DNA of 64,000 nucleotides from Lepidostoma basale (GCA_022606425.2 JAHDVF020000208.1:1598501-1662500), one strand, 5' to 3'. Positions 10,807 through 21,527 are shown, numbered from the stretch's first letter. The notes: a model not told the origin generated them from the letters alone. Program-made: numbers and translations.

Positions 10807-12008
10807 AAGGGTCTTCCAAATGGAACTTCTAAACTTTGACAGTTGATAGCAACCATATTGTTGAAGCGATATCTGTCAAATTGGTTGTCATTTATTCAGT
10901 TTGATTTGCCAAATCAGCATGGATGGATATAGCATTCAGCAACAAATGCAAATGATAAAATTGTTTTATCAAAATGGGTGTTCTGTTCAAGTTCACACTG
11001 TTCGCGTTCCGCGCGCTTCGCCCATTTTACGGTCGCTATAAGCGTCCTACTGAGAGGACTATACGCAGTGTGGTGGATTAATTTGAGTCCACTGGTTCAA
11101 TAATCAGTCAACCATCATCCGTGCGTCGACGAAACGAGACAAGATCTCCCGAAAACATCGCCGCTGTCCGTGAAAGTGTGGAGGAGAATCTGAAGCAGTC
11201 GATTTCGCCTCACTCATAAACACTCGGCCTTTCGCAGACCACAACTTGGCGAATTTCGTGACTTAGGCCTGCACCCGTACAACTGACCCAGGAGCTGAAA
11301 GTGGTATGTCAACAAACAAAATTGTCGAATTTGGGACGATACCAATCCAAGAGCGTCCAATGCATCCCGAAAAAGTCACTATTTGGTGTGGATTTTGGGC
11401 TAGCGGCGTCATCGGTCATATTTCACATCGTCATATTTCTTTAAGAACGACGTTGGCCAGGCCATCACCGTCAACGGCGAGCGCTATAGGTTAATGATTA
11501 CCAACTTATTTTGCCCTGAATTGGATGATATGGACACCAACGACATGTGGTTTCAACAGGACGGCGCTACGTGCCACACAGGTCATGCCACATTGGACAT
11601 TCTGCACGAGCGATTTTAGGGCATGGTCATCTCACGTGGAGGTGATGTGAACTGGCCACCGAGATCGTGTGATTTGACCCGTTAGACTTTTTCTTGTGGG
11701 GTTTTCTTAAATTGCAGGTCTATGCGAATAAGCCACAAACCACAGCGGCCCTCAAAGCCAACATAACCCATGCCATCGTTCAAATTCAGCCTGATTTATG
11801 TGCCAAAGTCATGGAAAATTGGACATTTAGGATGCGCGCCACCCAAAGAAGCCGCGGCAGATATTTGAACGATGTTTTATTCCATACATAATGGCATCAA
11901 TAGGCTTTCCAAACTAACACAAAATATTACTAATAAAATTTTCGACGATATCTCACACACACTTTGTTTTATTTAAATTTAAAGATAGGAAGCGCTTAAT
12001 GAAAGACT
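10807..12008 (+). mobile_element. Degenerate Tc1/mariner-superfamily element
   Basis: Flanked by TA (10805-10806 and 12009-12010). The ends are imperfect inverted repeats sharing the pattern GTCTTyCA....CTTCyxAxCTTT. About 1.2 kb long, with one decayed transposase gene inside. The left flank contains no related repeat. Confidence 0.75.
10919..11891 (+). pseudogene. Transposase pseudogene of the IS630-Tc1-mariner group
   Basis: Would start MDGYSIQQQMQMIKLFYQN and end RGRYLNDVLFHT. Recognisable pieces include a helix-turn-helix part (TIRSVVDXFESTGSI), the segment WDDTNPRASNAS, HPEKVTIWCGFWASGVIG, then MWFQQDGATCHTGHATLDIL with the second catalytic Asp, and SCDLTP..FLWGFLKLQVYANKP with the third. 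The segment that should hold the first catalytic motif (SDEAHF in relatives) is deleted near 11300. Several stops and frameshifts are present. It cannot encode an active enzyme. Confidence 0.8.
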
Positions 12009-12010
12009 TA

Positions 12011-12525
12011 TTATTATAAAATTGAACATTAAAAATCCGTTAGCCATCGAACACTATCAGATTATTTTATATCTTGGGAAAGAAAATACTTTCTGACTGC
12101 TTAAAACTTGAATTTTCACACATTATAAACAAAATATCAGGCATTACTATAAAATACAAATATTTTTTTAAATACGCATTAGCTTTACATAAACTCGAGC
12201 ACCCCTTAAAAACGAGGGCAACAAATCCGTTAAACCTCCCCAGAACATGAATGTGAGTGAATATTTTTTTTTTCTAAAAATGTCCCCAAATTTGTACCAC
12301 CCCGCGTTAGGAGTCGTGGAAGGAGGGGATGGAGAGGAGGGAGTATTTGGATGCTGTTTGTTGGGAGATTTTGTATACCGACTAACGAGTCCCCAGCGGC
12401 TCCAAGGAACATTTCTCATCAGAAATTTCGGCGCTCATAATAGCCAAATCACTAAACTTTTTGATTCGTTTACTTGTAACTGTGGTGAAGGCGCCTTACG
12501 GGAAAGGTGCCACACATACCTGTAG
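12011..12525. other. Gene-free stretch with a GC-richer patch
   Basis: The patch at 12185-12520 is open in several frames, with no recognised motif and no second copy in the window. Confidence 0.4.
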
Positions 12526-12527
12526 CT

Positions 12528-12776
12528 CAGTGGCGGTACTCCTATAGAAGCTCAGAAGCCCAGCTTGCGTAAGAAATTTTGAATCAAAACCTCTTGTGGC
12601 TTACAAAGGTTCAGCTCTTGTGGCTATTCCTCTTACGTCTGATGGGAACATTGCTGGAAGGTGATTTGGTGGGTTGTTGATTTATGCAGGGGCATGAATA
12701 CTTAGATTTGGGGGGTTTGATTCAAAAAAATTTACGCAAGCCGGGTTTCTGGGCTTCTATGGAAGTACCACCACTG
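12528..12776 (+). mobile_element. hAT-type MITE, copy 1
   Basis: Terminal inverted repeats begin CAGTGGCGGTACT and end AGTACCACCACTG; they continue inward through AGAAGCCCAGAAGCCCAGC-like sequence. The 249-bp unit has no open frame. The flanks CTGTAGCT and CTATACCA agree at five of eight positions, compatible with a decayed 8-bp duplication as hAT elements make. A second copy is at 60.4 kb. Confidence 0.75.
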
Positions 12777-12929
12777 CTATACCAAAAAACTAACGGTACC
12801 AAAAAAGAGACCAATCCGAACTCGTTTTTATATTGTTTATAGTTTTCCTATAATTTGTGCGGTTTTTTAAATCAGATCATTTTGTAAAACTTGAAATATC
12901 TTTAAAGATCGCTTTTATGGTGGTTAAGT

Positions 12930-13215
12930 TAAAATATGTGTAACAATCAACAACATCAATCAACAACATCAATATGTGTAACTGTTGAATAAAAATTTTT
13001 GTTTGTGTATCACAATTTATTTCTTTTTTATTTCTCGACACAGCTGTTTCGTCAATCTATTTTGACATCATCAGGTGTTACAATAATTTATCAACTGTTA
13101 AAATTCATGTCAAAACATAGGTTGAAACAGCTGTCGCGAAAAACATAAAGTATATAAATTGTGATACATTAACAAAGTTTCGGCAAAAACAGTGGACTAT
13201 TCAAAATATTTTATC
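12930..13215. repeat. Foldback element FB-C (copy 2)
   Basis: GTATCACAATTTAT near 13014 is inverted as ATAAATTGTGATAC ending near 13168. The left arm holds an intact hammerhead-like motif on the minus strand. The right arm has GTTGAAACAGCTGTC, lacking two stem II bases. The outer sequence ends GTTTCGGCAAAAACAGTGG, the family's outer motif. Confidence 0.8.
13037..13074 (-). ncRNA. Hammerhead-ribozyme-like motif (FB-C), core intact
   Basis: On the minus strand: CUGAUGA (13074-13068), U, stem II GUCAA/UUGAC, GAAA (13050-13047), then CAGCUGUGUC. Compared with 7374-7409 the second stem II pair has changed from C-G to U-A, keeping the helix. A GU dinucleotide is added before the cleavage C. Stem I is weak. 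Core bases are complete. Confidence 0.6.
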
Positions 13216-13337
13216 ATTTGAATATTAAATCACGTGATATTTCATTTATATTTCCGTTTTTTTTAATGTATGCGATATTTTAAAATTGTGCATACGAGTA
13301 TGTCTAATAAGACAATTATAATATAATATCATGTAAT

Positions 13338-13551
13338 ATTATTCTTATTATTGATTTGTTGAATCGCTCTTTACATCATTACAGCGTGAGCCAAATCGAT
13401 ATAAAGGGTATATTCATATTGATTTACGTTACATGTGAATTTTACACCAGACCAAAGACAGTGTGACAATCACACTGCCACTGCCGGGAATCGAACCCGG
13501 AACCTTCGGTGTGACAGTCAAATTACTTACCACTCGGTCAGGAAGGTTGTC
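13338..13551 (-). repeat. tRNA-derived SINE, tail type 1
   Basis: Minus-strand head with TGACCGAGTGGTAAGTAA (degenerate A box) and GGTTCGATTCC (B box), then the shared body and the type 1 tail (GTAAAGAGCGATTCAACAAA) ending in AAT-rich sequence. Confidence 0.8.
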
Positions 13552-14375
13552 ACAAACCTGGAAAAAATATATATTTTATTAACCTTTAATTGAACCGAAA
13601 CAAAATATTTTCCACTTGATATTATTCATGTTATTATAAACATGTTAGTTAACTATTAACAACAAAATTATTCATACATAAAATTAACATACATGTCTAC
13701 AAAATGTAAAGAATAAATCTTCAATAAAAGTGCGTTAATCGATATATTTTGGCGCATATTTCATTTCATTTATTTTAATAAAAATTACAAACATTACAGA
13801 CATATTTCCAGATCGTTTGTAATTACATTATGAGAATTCAAAAGAGAAGTATAAAAATAAAATAAAAATAAGCTTAAGAATTAGACATAATCATAACATT
13901 GATATTGCATCCCTGAAGCAACTTATACGACGTATTTCGTGTCACGAAATACGTCGACCTCCGAGGCGATATTTTAATGCCTATCCATTGAAAGCAATAT
14001 TTTTCAACTTACGGGTTAAAATATTCCATAAGATGTAGTAAATTATTATTGTACAACATAATGTAACTTCTAAACTTCGCCCTTTCTTCGTTGTTATTGT
14101 TGTTATGGCACAGTTTGTTCTTTGCATAAACCCCCATATACAAACTTGTTTCTTTGATATGATGTAGAATCGTTCCCTTTCGGGTAGTGCAAGTATGTAA
14201 TTTTTGAACGCCGAATATCCTGAACAAATAACGATATTCGGTGGCGCCAGGCGTAGGTGTTAAAGTAGGACACGGTTATCTTCTCACCGTTGTATTTACA
14301 CCCATTTTATTCATTCCGGTGCACTTTTGTGTATTCTAGTAATCGCGGGATGTTTGTCTGAACACAAAAAAACAA
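13552..14375. other. Gene-free stretch with a perfect palindrome
   Basis: AT-rich, no gene. It contains the palindrome at 13928-13956, listed separately. Confidence 0.45.
13928..13956. repeat. 29-bp perfect palindrome
   Basis: CGACGTATTTCGTG, a single T, then its exact reverse complement CACGAAATACGTCG. The 14-bp arms have no mismatch. No similar sequence is seen elsewhere in the window. Confidence 0.85.
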
Positions 14376-14379
14376 TCAA

Positions 14380-14702
14380 GTTGCTCTAAGAACGAAGTCT
14401 AAATTTGCTTAAATTATTAAGACACTGCAAGAGAGAATAAGAAATACACGGATAAGGGAGATATGCGAGGTCGAGGATTTCATTAGGTAGGGAAGGCAAA
14501 GGAGAAGATACTGGTATGCACACGTGAGGAGAATGGATCCATCCAGACTCCTCTTCATTGTGTTGCACGGTCAGCCCCAAGGTAAACGACCCCCGGGCAG
14601 ACCACCAAAAATATGGATCAGACAGCTGGGATTCGACCTCGCAAGAAGAAGATTAAGACGCTTACTGAAGAGACTAAAACAAAAGCGATGCAAAAAACAT
14701 TA
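14380..14702 (+). pseudogene. Lgamma LINE, C-terminal remnant
   Basis: Plus-strand frame: LQERIRNTRIREICEVEDF, one stop, then RQRRRYWYAHVRRMDPSRLL, PGRPPKIWIRQLGFDLARR and a basic end before the stop. The RIRN..IR..CEVED and GRPPK motifs match the copies at 40.6, 25.0 and 56.6 kb. About 320 bp survive. Confidence 0.7.
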
Positions 14703-14949
14703 ATTTGTTGGGTTACCATCTAAATACGTAATTGAATGCAATTATTAATTTATGATCGTGGTCTATAAACTCAAAATTTATTTCCATCAAATGATCTACG
14801 TGCATCATTTTAAATAGACTTTAAATATCTAAATAAATAATATTAAATACATTTTAAATTTCTTCAAAAGATAGCTGTTAAATGTGCATTTATTGTCAAT
14901 TGTAATCTATCAAATCTTCTCTTAGATAAAGCAACGTTTTGCCCTTATT

Positions 14950-15190
14950 TTTATTCTTCTACCGGTGTCATTTCAGGTCTCCCCAACGTTGACTATCATC
15001 CTAGAGTAGGTGTCTATATCCCTTGCAACTCGTAACAGCTCAACCATCCTCAAGCCAGTCCAGACCCTTATGTTGTGGAGCCAGGAGATTCGCTTCCTGC
15101 ATCGATGACCAGGTGCAGCAATTCATATTTTTTCCCCTTATCACATGACCTAAATATAACGAACGGGCTTTAAAATATTTATTTTGGCTT
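14950..15190 (-). pseudogene. Lepsilon LINE remnant
   Basis: The minus strand reads LYLGHVIRGKKYELLHLVI, then decays, and ends with VNVGETPEMTPV-like codons after a frame change. It matches the segments at 41455-41770 and 61090-61402. Confidence 0.65.
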
Positions 15191-15324
15191 CAACGTTTTT
15201 GCCTCTAAGATCTTTTTATTATTAATTAAATTTGATAAACAACAGATTGAAAAGTAATTTAGTAATTAATTGTAGTATACATATGCGTCTATAACACTCT
15301 ATTTGGAATATCTTATATTTATGT

Positions 15325-15425
15325 TCTTATTATTATTAATATTATTTTTATTTTTATTAATGTTATTATTATTATTATTATAATTATTATTATTATTTTT
15401 GTTATTATTATTATTATTATTATTG
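15325..15425. repeat. (ATT)n microsatellite
   Basis: About 100 bp of imperfect TTA/ATT repeats. Confidence 0.9.
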
Positions 15426-15567
15426 TCATAATTATCCTTCTTCTTTTTATTCCTAGATTAGGCCTTTTGGCCTGTTATTCCTTGAGTCAATTTCCTTCTG
15501 TCTTTCAATCTCTTTGAAGGTCGTCTTGAGGTCTGCTTTTTTTAGGAACCTTCGAATCTACCATATA

Positions 15568-16854
15568 TTAGGTCCTTACATATGAAATTGGCGTTTTGTA
15601 TGGGAGGAACATAAAGTTGATTTTTTTTTTAATATAATATATTTATTTAATCAAAGTATGTACCATTGCTATCTATGCACTTTTGCCATCTCATAGGTAG
15701 TTCATCGATCCCTTTACTAAAAAAAACATTCGGACGGGAATCAATAAAATCTTTGAAGTCGGTCTGGACTGCCCCATCGGAGTTGAATTTTTTCCCTTGC
15801 AAGAAGTTATCCAAATTTCGAAAAAATAGTAATCTGTTGGGGCAAGGTCCGGAGAGTACGGTGAATGTCTTAGACATTCCAATTGAAGCTCTTCTAATTT
15901 GGTAGCCGTCTGTTGTGCAGTGTGTGGTCTAGCGTTATCATGAAGCAGCAGTGGCCTAGAGCGATTAACCAGCCTCGGTTGTTTAGCAGCTAGCTTTTCC
16001 ATCATGGTTTGCAGTTGCTGACAATAGACATCTGCCGTAATCGTCTGGCCAGATTTAAGAAAGCTGTAGTGAACGACACCAGCACTAGTCCACCAAACGC
16101 TCACAAGTAACTTTTTTGGAGTCAATTTTCGCTTGGAGCATGGTTTGGCTGGTTCGGCAGGGTTCAGCCATTGCGATGAGCGCTTCCGATTATCATACAG
16201 GATCCACTTTTCATCACAGGTAATGATTCGATTCAAAATACCTTCATTATTGTGCCGGTTGAGTAATGCAACGCAGCAGTCAACGCGCGTTTGTTGATTT
16301 GCTTCACTCAATTCGTGAGGTACCCACCTTTCAAGCTTTTTCACCTTCCCAATTGGCTTCAAGTGGATTAAAACAGTTTTATCACTAACACCGCAGCCTG
16401 CAGCTAGCTCGGACGTGGTTTGCGATGGATCCGCTTCCACAATAGCCTTCAATTCTTCATTATCAACTTTGGTCTCCGGCCGTCCACGGGGCTTGTTCTG
16501 CAGGTCGAAATTTCCAGAACGAAAACGTTGGTACCAAAAACGCACTGTGTTTTCTTTTGCGGCACCGTCGCCATACACATCATTAATCCTTCGAGCCGTT
16601 TCTGCAGCACTGGTGCCACGGTGGAACTCGTACTCGTAAATAACGCGATATTTTATGTTTTCCATTTTGTAAACTGAGTGACGCAAAGAAAAAATACAAT
16701 TGAGGAAAAAACAATTGAATTATAATTTTCGAAACACAAATACTTGAGTAAATAGCTGTATAAATTTGAATTTGGAATTCCTATCCAAAGAGAAGATATT
16801 TAAGATCAAAGTTGCCAGTACGGCAAAACGCCAATTTCATATGTAAGGACCTAA
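15568..16854 (-). mobile_element. mariner transposon, nearly intact
   Basis: 1287 bp, flanked by TA at 15566-15567 and 16855-16856. The terminal inverted repeats begin TTAGGTCCTTACATATG and are identical over 31 bp. One transposase gene fills most of the element. The length equals that of typical mariners. The perfect ends and single coding lesion suggest recent insertion. Confidence 0.95.
15647..16665 (-). pseudogene. mariner transposase with one frameshift
   Basis: The enzyme cuts and pastes the element at TA sites in the nucleus. Starting at MENIKYRVIY, 339 residues would result if one missing base were restored. Visible parts: N-terminal helix-turn-helix region (about 1-110), the linker WVPHEL (114-119), and the DD34D triad at D151 (TCDEKW), D243 (LHDNARPH) and D278 (SPDLAPTDYYFF). 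Immediately after YYFF the frame breaks in a run of six A (15821-15826 on the plus strand); the continuation RNLDNFLQGKKF is open in the next frame to the stop at 15647. The last 60 residues are thus out of frame. An in-frame ATG seven codons upstream exists, but MENIK fits the family start. Confidence 0.93.
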
Positions 16855-16879
16855 TATAAAGCTCCATTTATATTTTTAA

Positions 16880-16965
16880 TCGAATAAATTATTATTAAAT
16901 ATATTGATGAAAATGTCAGTTTTCTACAAGTTTTGTTTTTATATTGGGAGTGACATGTTTATTTA
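16880..16965 (-). repeat. FB-D arm fragment
   Basis: GAAAATGTCAGTTTTCTA, then a stretch to GAGTGACATGTTT. This matches the middle of the FB-D arm; the stem II part is missing. Confidence 0.6.
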
Positions 16966-17600
16966 ATATTATGATAAGCATTCCAAGTATACGTTTTTTG
17001 ACACATTGGGGTCCCGCAACTCGAATGAACATCCACAAAGACAATCAATTTAAAGAGTCGACAGAAATATTAAAGAGGAAGGATATTAATGGTCCTGGCG
17101 TGTTATGAATCAAGGGGAGTGGAAGCGTGCAAGGTTATCGGAGCTCTGTTCTTTACACTGCCATACAATAACGCTATCTAACGATTAAAAATAGTCCCGG
17201 CGAAGCACTCCACCCACAATCTTGCCTTGTTGTCCAAGTTAAGTGATTCACTTTATTTATTTCCCACTATCAAACATTTGTTTTAAACGCGTCCTGATAA
17301 GTGCATTTCTGAAATAGATTTTATACCACCCTTTGGTTAAGTGGGGGTCATTTCGGTCTTTAGGAATGCATTTAAGATGGATCTGAATTTTTACGTTTCA
17401 TCCTTTATTTTCAGATAGACATCTGTTTACATAAAAAGTTTTTAATTAAAAATATACAATACATTCTAGATATGTCCATTGTCCATGTTATTTTAGGACT
17501 CATTGAATCTATTAAATATTCAGGAATAATTCGATATTAATTTGTTAAAATGATTTTATTAAAAATATTAGCAGTTTTTAAAAATTATTAAATAAATCGA
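16966..17600. other. Gene-free stretch with a GC-richer island
   Basis: The segment 16990-17240 is GC-richer than its surroundings and has no open frame or repeat similarity. The rest is AT-rich. Confidence 0.35.
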
Positions 17601-17601
17601 T

Positions 17602-17800
17602 TTAATCAAATGAATTTACTGAAATCTCTTGATGGATGTTTTTTCAATAATAATAAAATAAAACAGATTTTTTTAAGTACTGTTGCCACTTTTGTCTTTA
17701 TTTCGACAGTGACCGGCTTTGAAAGACTAGTCTTTCAATGCCAGTGAGTGCCTGGCAAAACCGGTCACGATCGAAATAATCGAGATACAATTAATCCTTA
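17602..17800. repeat. Foldback element FB-B (copy 2)
   Basis: The left outer part TTACTGAAATCTCTTGATGG is shared with the 5.5 kb copy. The inner part has inverted GTGACCGG and CCGGTCAC around a TTTGAAAGACTAGTCTTTCAA palindrome-like centre. The right arm shows UGCCAGUGAGUGCCUGGC, AAAA, CCGGUC; the GAAA box is changed. Confidence 0.75.
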
Positions 17801-18125
17801 AAAAATGATTAACCCGCAATGGGTAAAATCCAGTATTTGTCTACAAGTATTTGTATACGAAAAAAATAAAATAAAAATTCGAAACATATTTAATATATTT
17901 AAAAAAAGACTAACTAATCACTTAGAAGAAAGCTTTTTTTTTCTTAAATGAAATAGTTTTTTCACAACTCAATTGCCTATTCGTACATTAATGTTTTAGA
18001 GCCACGACGTTCATCTTCTGTCGACTCCGCGATATCCATTGATATTGCCTTTTAATACTAACTGTTTGAGTATTTATAACCCATGATTACATATTCTATG
18101 TATGCCACTTTTCTGATTTTAGTTA
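17801..18125. other. Gene-free AT-rich stretch
   Basis: Nothing recognised. Confidence 0.4.
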
Positions 18126-18129
18126 TTAG

Positions 18130-18330
18130 AGGCAGCGCTTTAGCAATTCTCGCCATTTCACATTCAGCATCAGATCATTTCACATGCATAAGTCATACAT
18201 ACTATTCACCTTATGCTCGTTGTCTGCAAGTAGGACAGCGTCATCCGCATACAGGAGACAGCTTACTGACACTCCGTTCATTTTGGCACCTACATCCAAA
18301 CCTTTAAGCTCTTTCATATACTTGTAAAAT
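18130..18330 (-). pseudogene. Lalpha-like LINE, RT catalytic-box fragment
   Basis: The minus strand reads MKELKGLDVGAKMNG, then CLLYADDAVLLADNE. The YADD box is the RT active-site motif. This fragment lies just upstream of the RT segment seen at 1031-1850. Later codons decay. Confidence 0.75.
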
Positions 18331-18960
18331 ATACGATAAAAGTATATATAATTAAAGAATTTTATAATTGGAGTAGAATTGTTAATTTTAGAATTGTATA
18401 TACACAATGGTAGGTCCGGAGTTAAGTGAACGCTAACATTAAATGCTTCACCATTATCAAAATATATTATCACATAATTTAACACAAGTACTTACTTAAA
18501 TGGCAGTGTAACTTTTGTAGTGAATTTAAGGGTATAATATTTTTAATCCGAAACCGGACGAAACGCCATTAAAACGTAATTAAAGTGGTCTTTAGGTAAT
18601 TTGATTAATCTTAAGTTCGTTCAGGTGGGTTTGGTGAGTGCCTACGTATCCGTTTCGTTAATTAGACCAACGACAAGCCCAGCTGTCGCAAGAATTAAAG
18701 GGAGATTCATCTTCATCTTTAATTTTTCTAACGCAAAGGAACAAAGAAAAAGAGTTTCACTCTCCAGAGCTGACGGGGCGGATGCCGAATGTAAAGGTGA
18801 CTGTCAGACACACACTTCTGAGTAATTAAATATATTTCCAAGTTCGTGTTCAAGGCGATGAGAGAGAACTATGATGAATGAGAGTATTTTTAAGAGATTT
18901 TTGGTCTGGCGACCGCGATATTTCAACAAATCCGTAATATAAATTCTGTGCCTAAGAACC
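18331..18960. other. Non-coding island, candidate conserved element
   Basis: From 18540 to 18830 the DNA is GC-richer, with several TAATTA/TTAATTAG-type words (for example at about 18657). There is no repeat similarity. A 74-codon frame at 18601-18825 has no motif. Regulatory function is only a possibility. Confidence 0.25.
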
Positions 18961-18965
18961 TCAAA

Positions 18966-19205
18966 GGTATTGAATTAATTAATACGAAAGAAAACGTCAG
19001 TTTTCTAGAAGTTTTATTATATTTTATGGGAATGACATGTTTCGCCCTTCTAAGGCATTATCCATTTTTTTAAAAAGACATTTCATAATGCCTTAGAAGG
19101 GCAAAATATATCATTCCCGTAAAACATAATAAAACTTCTAAAAAACTGACGTTTTCATTCATATAAATATAGAGTTTTCATAATTGTTCAAGAAACAATA
19201 AATCT
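18966..19205. repeat. Foldback element FB-D (two arms)
   Basis: The left arm ends TTTCGCCCTTCTAAGGCATTATC and the right arm starts ATAATGCCTTAGAAGGGC. The outer right end is TTGTTCAAGAAACAATAAA. Stem II is GCCUU-AGA-AGGGC. The right arm has lost GAAA (now AAAAU); the left arm keeps GAAACAUGUC on the minus strand. A 20-base spacer separates the arms. Confidence 0.85.
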
Positions 19206-19359
19206 TTGGTATTTTTTTACGAAATGAGATATGTACATGTACATTGTATATATTATGTTATCATATACACAGTGTCTACTTTTTCACCATCAAAACGTTA
19301 TTAAAATACTTTTGAAATAAAATCTCTTAAGACATTATGGCTCTCAGGTACAGAATTTA

Positions 19360-19512
19360 AAAATTATTCTTAGTTTTTTATATCGTATCAACAACTAGTT
19401 TCAATTTAAATAATAATTAAATGAAACGATATTTTTTAACTACTTCCACTTTTGTCTTTAATTCGACAGCGACCGGCTCGCTGGCATCGACAGACTATTG
19501 ACACTATTGCAA
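19360..19512. repeat. FB-B single arm
   Basis: TTTAAATAATAATTAAATGA, then ACGATATTTTTTAACTAC, TTCCACTTTTGTC, and GACAGCGACCGGCTCGCTGG. It lacks the GAAA and one stem II strand. On the minus strand the box reads CUGUCGA. Confidence 0.7.
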
Positions 19513-19870
19513 ACTGAGTCCTTAATATACAGATCAGGGGTATTAAACATGATTCCATACAAAAATAATCTTCAAATATAAATGTAAATTTTACTGAATT
19601 TAAATATTGGTATTACAGGTATTCAAGAAGATTCATATTCAATTCAATGTATTTTGATTCAATACAATGTATTTAATCAAATTTATGTTAATACTCACAT
19701 TTAAAGTTTAATTCTTTATTACAATTTTACATACAATTTTGAATGATGGTCTGCTGATATGACAATACGATAATAGATTTTTTTAATTACACCATTATTA
19801 TTTTCTTCTTCCCATAATTATAATGAATTTCTACAATTATTTCAGCGACAAACATATTTTTTTATAAATA
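19513..19870. other. Gene-free AT-rich stretch
   Basis: TATTCAAGAAGATTCATATTC and ATTCAATGTATTTTGATTCA show loose local repetition. No gene. Confidence 0.4.
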
Positions 19871-19875
19871 AAAAG

Positions 19876-20025
19876 GTGAGATTATAAGAAAAAATTTCTT
19901 GGCATGTTCCGAAGATTTTACGCCTTCATTATCGAAAAACGATGTAATCTCTATGGAATTTATATCGTTATGGTGAATGTGTAAAGCTTTCCAAACATGT
20001 CGAGAAAATTAATCTTAAAAGTAGA
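19876..20025. repeat. Foldback element FB-G (copy 1)
   Basis: Inverted arms meet near 19960. The minus-strand motif at 19901-19935 reads UCGAUAA, U, GAAGG-CGUAAAA-UCUUC, GGAA, then CAUGCC. The right arm ends CTTTCCAAACATGTCGAG. The family recurs at 49.4 kb, where the box is CCGAUGA: bases 3 and 8 change together between copies. Confidence 0.7.
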
Positions 20026-20690
20026 AGAAACAATGTCTTAATTATAAGAAAAAATAATATTACTCAAGCAACGACTTATAATATTTCTAAAGCAATGTTT
20101 TATAATCTCGCCTAGAATGTTTTAATCAACGTTCCACGTAGGCGTTGTATGTAGGGAAAATAAATAAACAGGAAAACAGGTTCCCGAAAACGCGTAATTA
20201 ATATTTAGAGGCCACAAAAGCCTTTATAATTCTAATAAAAACATAACCCTTCCGACTAAAATTGCTAACATCAAACGGCGGTTCCCAATTTAATTAAACG
20301 CCTTCGCGAGATAAAACGACATTTTTTTCCGGAATGAAATTGGTAGACGTTCTGGCTGTCAACACAGAGATACGCGCTGCGAGTACAGGGCCGCTGGCGG
20401 GCAAAAACAATGTCACCCTTATTAATCTGAGGGCGCCCTGTCGGCCCTCGCCCCCTGTTGTCTTATCTTATCAGCATCCCCAACAGCTGCACCGAGGGCC
20501 CAGATACAGGCAGTGACGAGCGTTCTTTGTGGAGAATATTATCTACAGCTTACTAAGGGGCTTTTAAAAATGTTTTCAGAAAAGAAAAAATACAACCTTA
20601 TTGCTTTTTATATCCAAGTAGTCAAGACTCTCTCAGTTTTCTATCTTGTTATTTTATTTATTCAATAAACTTATTAAGTGTTTCAATTTG
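20026..20690. other. Non-coding GC-richer island, candidate conserved element
   Basis: From 20200 to 20530 the sequence is GC-richer and matches none of the window's repeats. It contains CTTATCTTATCAG (two GATA-type sites, about 20461-20473) and AACAGCTG (an E-box, about 20482). Regulatory function is a guess from composition and site clustering. Confidence 0.3.
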
Positions 20691-20694
20691 AAAC

Positions 20695-20882
20695 ACAGCT
20701 ATTATACGCATCACAATTTATTTGTATGTGATTGTCGCGACAACTGTTTCGCCAACCTATGTTGACAAATGGGCTTTCGCCACAATCTCATAAAAATAAA
20801 ATGTGATACGTATATTAACAGTGTTTAAAATTTAAACATTAAATAATGTAGAAGCATCATAGTTTTTCGGCCAAAACAATGG
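20695..20882. repeat. Foldback element FB-C (copy 3)
   Basis: ATCACAATTTATTTG left and ATAAAATGTGAT right are inverted. The minus-strand motif at 20739-20770 has stem II GUCAA/UUGGC (one G.U), GAAA, CAGUUGUC. The CUGAUGA box is lost. The outer end is TTTTTCGGCCAAAACAATGG. Confidence 0.75.
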
Positions 20883-20914
20883 TTATGTATTTAATAAACT
20901 TTATTCAAAAATAC

Positions 20915-21030
20915 GGAAGATCGCGTCGTTTACACGTGGGGGTAATCAGAGAGAGTGGAAAGCCACCTTCTTCAATCCCGAATATTTGTAAAATCCTCTA
21001 CATTCATACAACTTATTGTGCACGCACATT
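20915..21030 (-). repeat. Lalpha LINE 3' end, strongly decayed
   Basis: CGCGTCGTTTACACGTGGGG, then GTAATCAGAGAGAGTGGA and CCTCTACATTCATACA, align with the family's minus-strand 3' end. Confidence 0.5.
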
Positions 21031-21435
21031 TGTTTTATTCCACTGCTCTAACACAAATCTCAAAAAACGCTTTTTAATATTATATTGTCTTATTCGTGTA
21101 ATCGTTGTCATATTATTATCATTAACTTTCTTTACCACTTGTTCATTACTTCCAAGTACTTAACTAATTTTCTGATTAATTATTATAATACGAATGAAAA
21201 AAACCTGTTACATCAACATGTTATGATTAATTAGTAATTGTATATATAACGCTTACTTCCATTCTTTAGCATCTCTTTATAATATTAATAAAGTACATTG
21301 TATTTTTGTATTTAAATGTCCATACCATCAATTAACAATTTTACTAAAATTGTTTACATTACGGATCAAAAATTTTTCATTTAAATACCCTTTTTTATTT
21401 CCTGTTTCCTTTATAATATAAACTACAGAAAATTT
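21031..21435. other. Gene-free AT-rich stretch
   Basis: Nothing recognised. Confidence 0.4.
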
Positions 21436-21496
21436 ATTTCTATTTTTTATATACTTAGTATATAAAACACTAACGTTAAAAAATTAAAATTACATA

Positions 21497-21527
21497 GACA
21501 TGTTTCGGACAACCAGTCCCTCTTCAG
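21497..21527 (-). ncRNA. Hammerhead-ribozyme-like motif (FB-H left arm), core intact
   Basis: Minus strand: CUGAAGA, G, GGAC-UGGUU-GUCC, GAAA, CAUGU, C. Position 7 is A, which hammerheads tolerate. Stem III including the flanking A is the palindrome ACAUGU. Stem I pairing is poor, so self-cleavage as a monomer is doubtful. Confidence 0.55.

Noticed and set aside
15325..15425. CRISPR-like or satellite array
   Set aside because: It is a plain ATT microsatellite without spacer structure.
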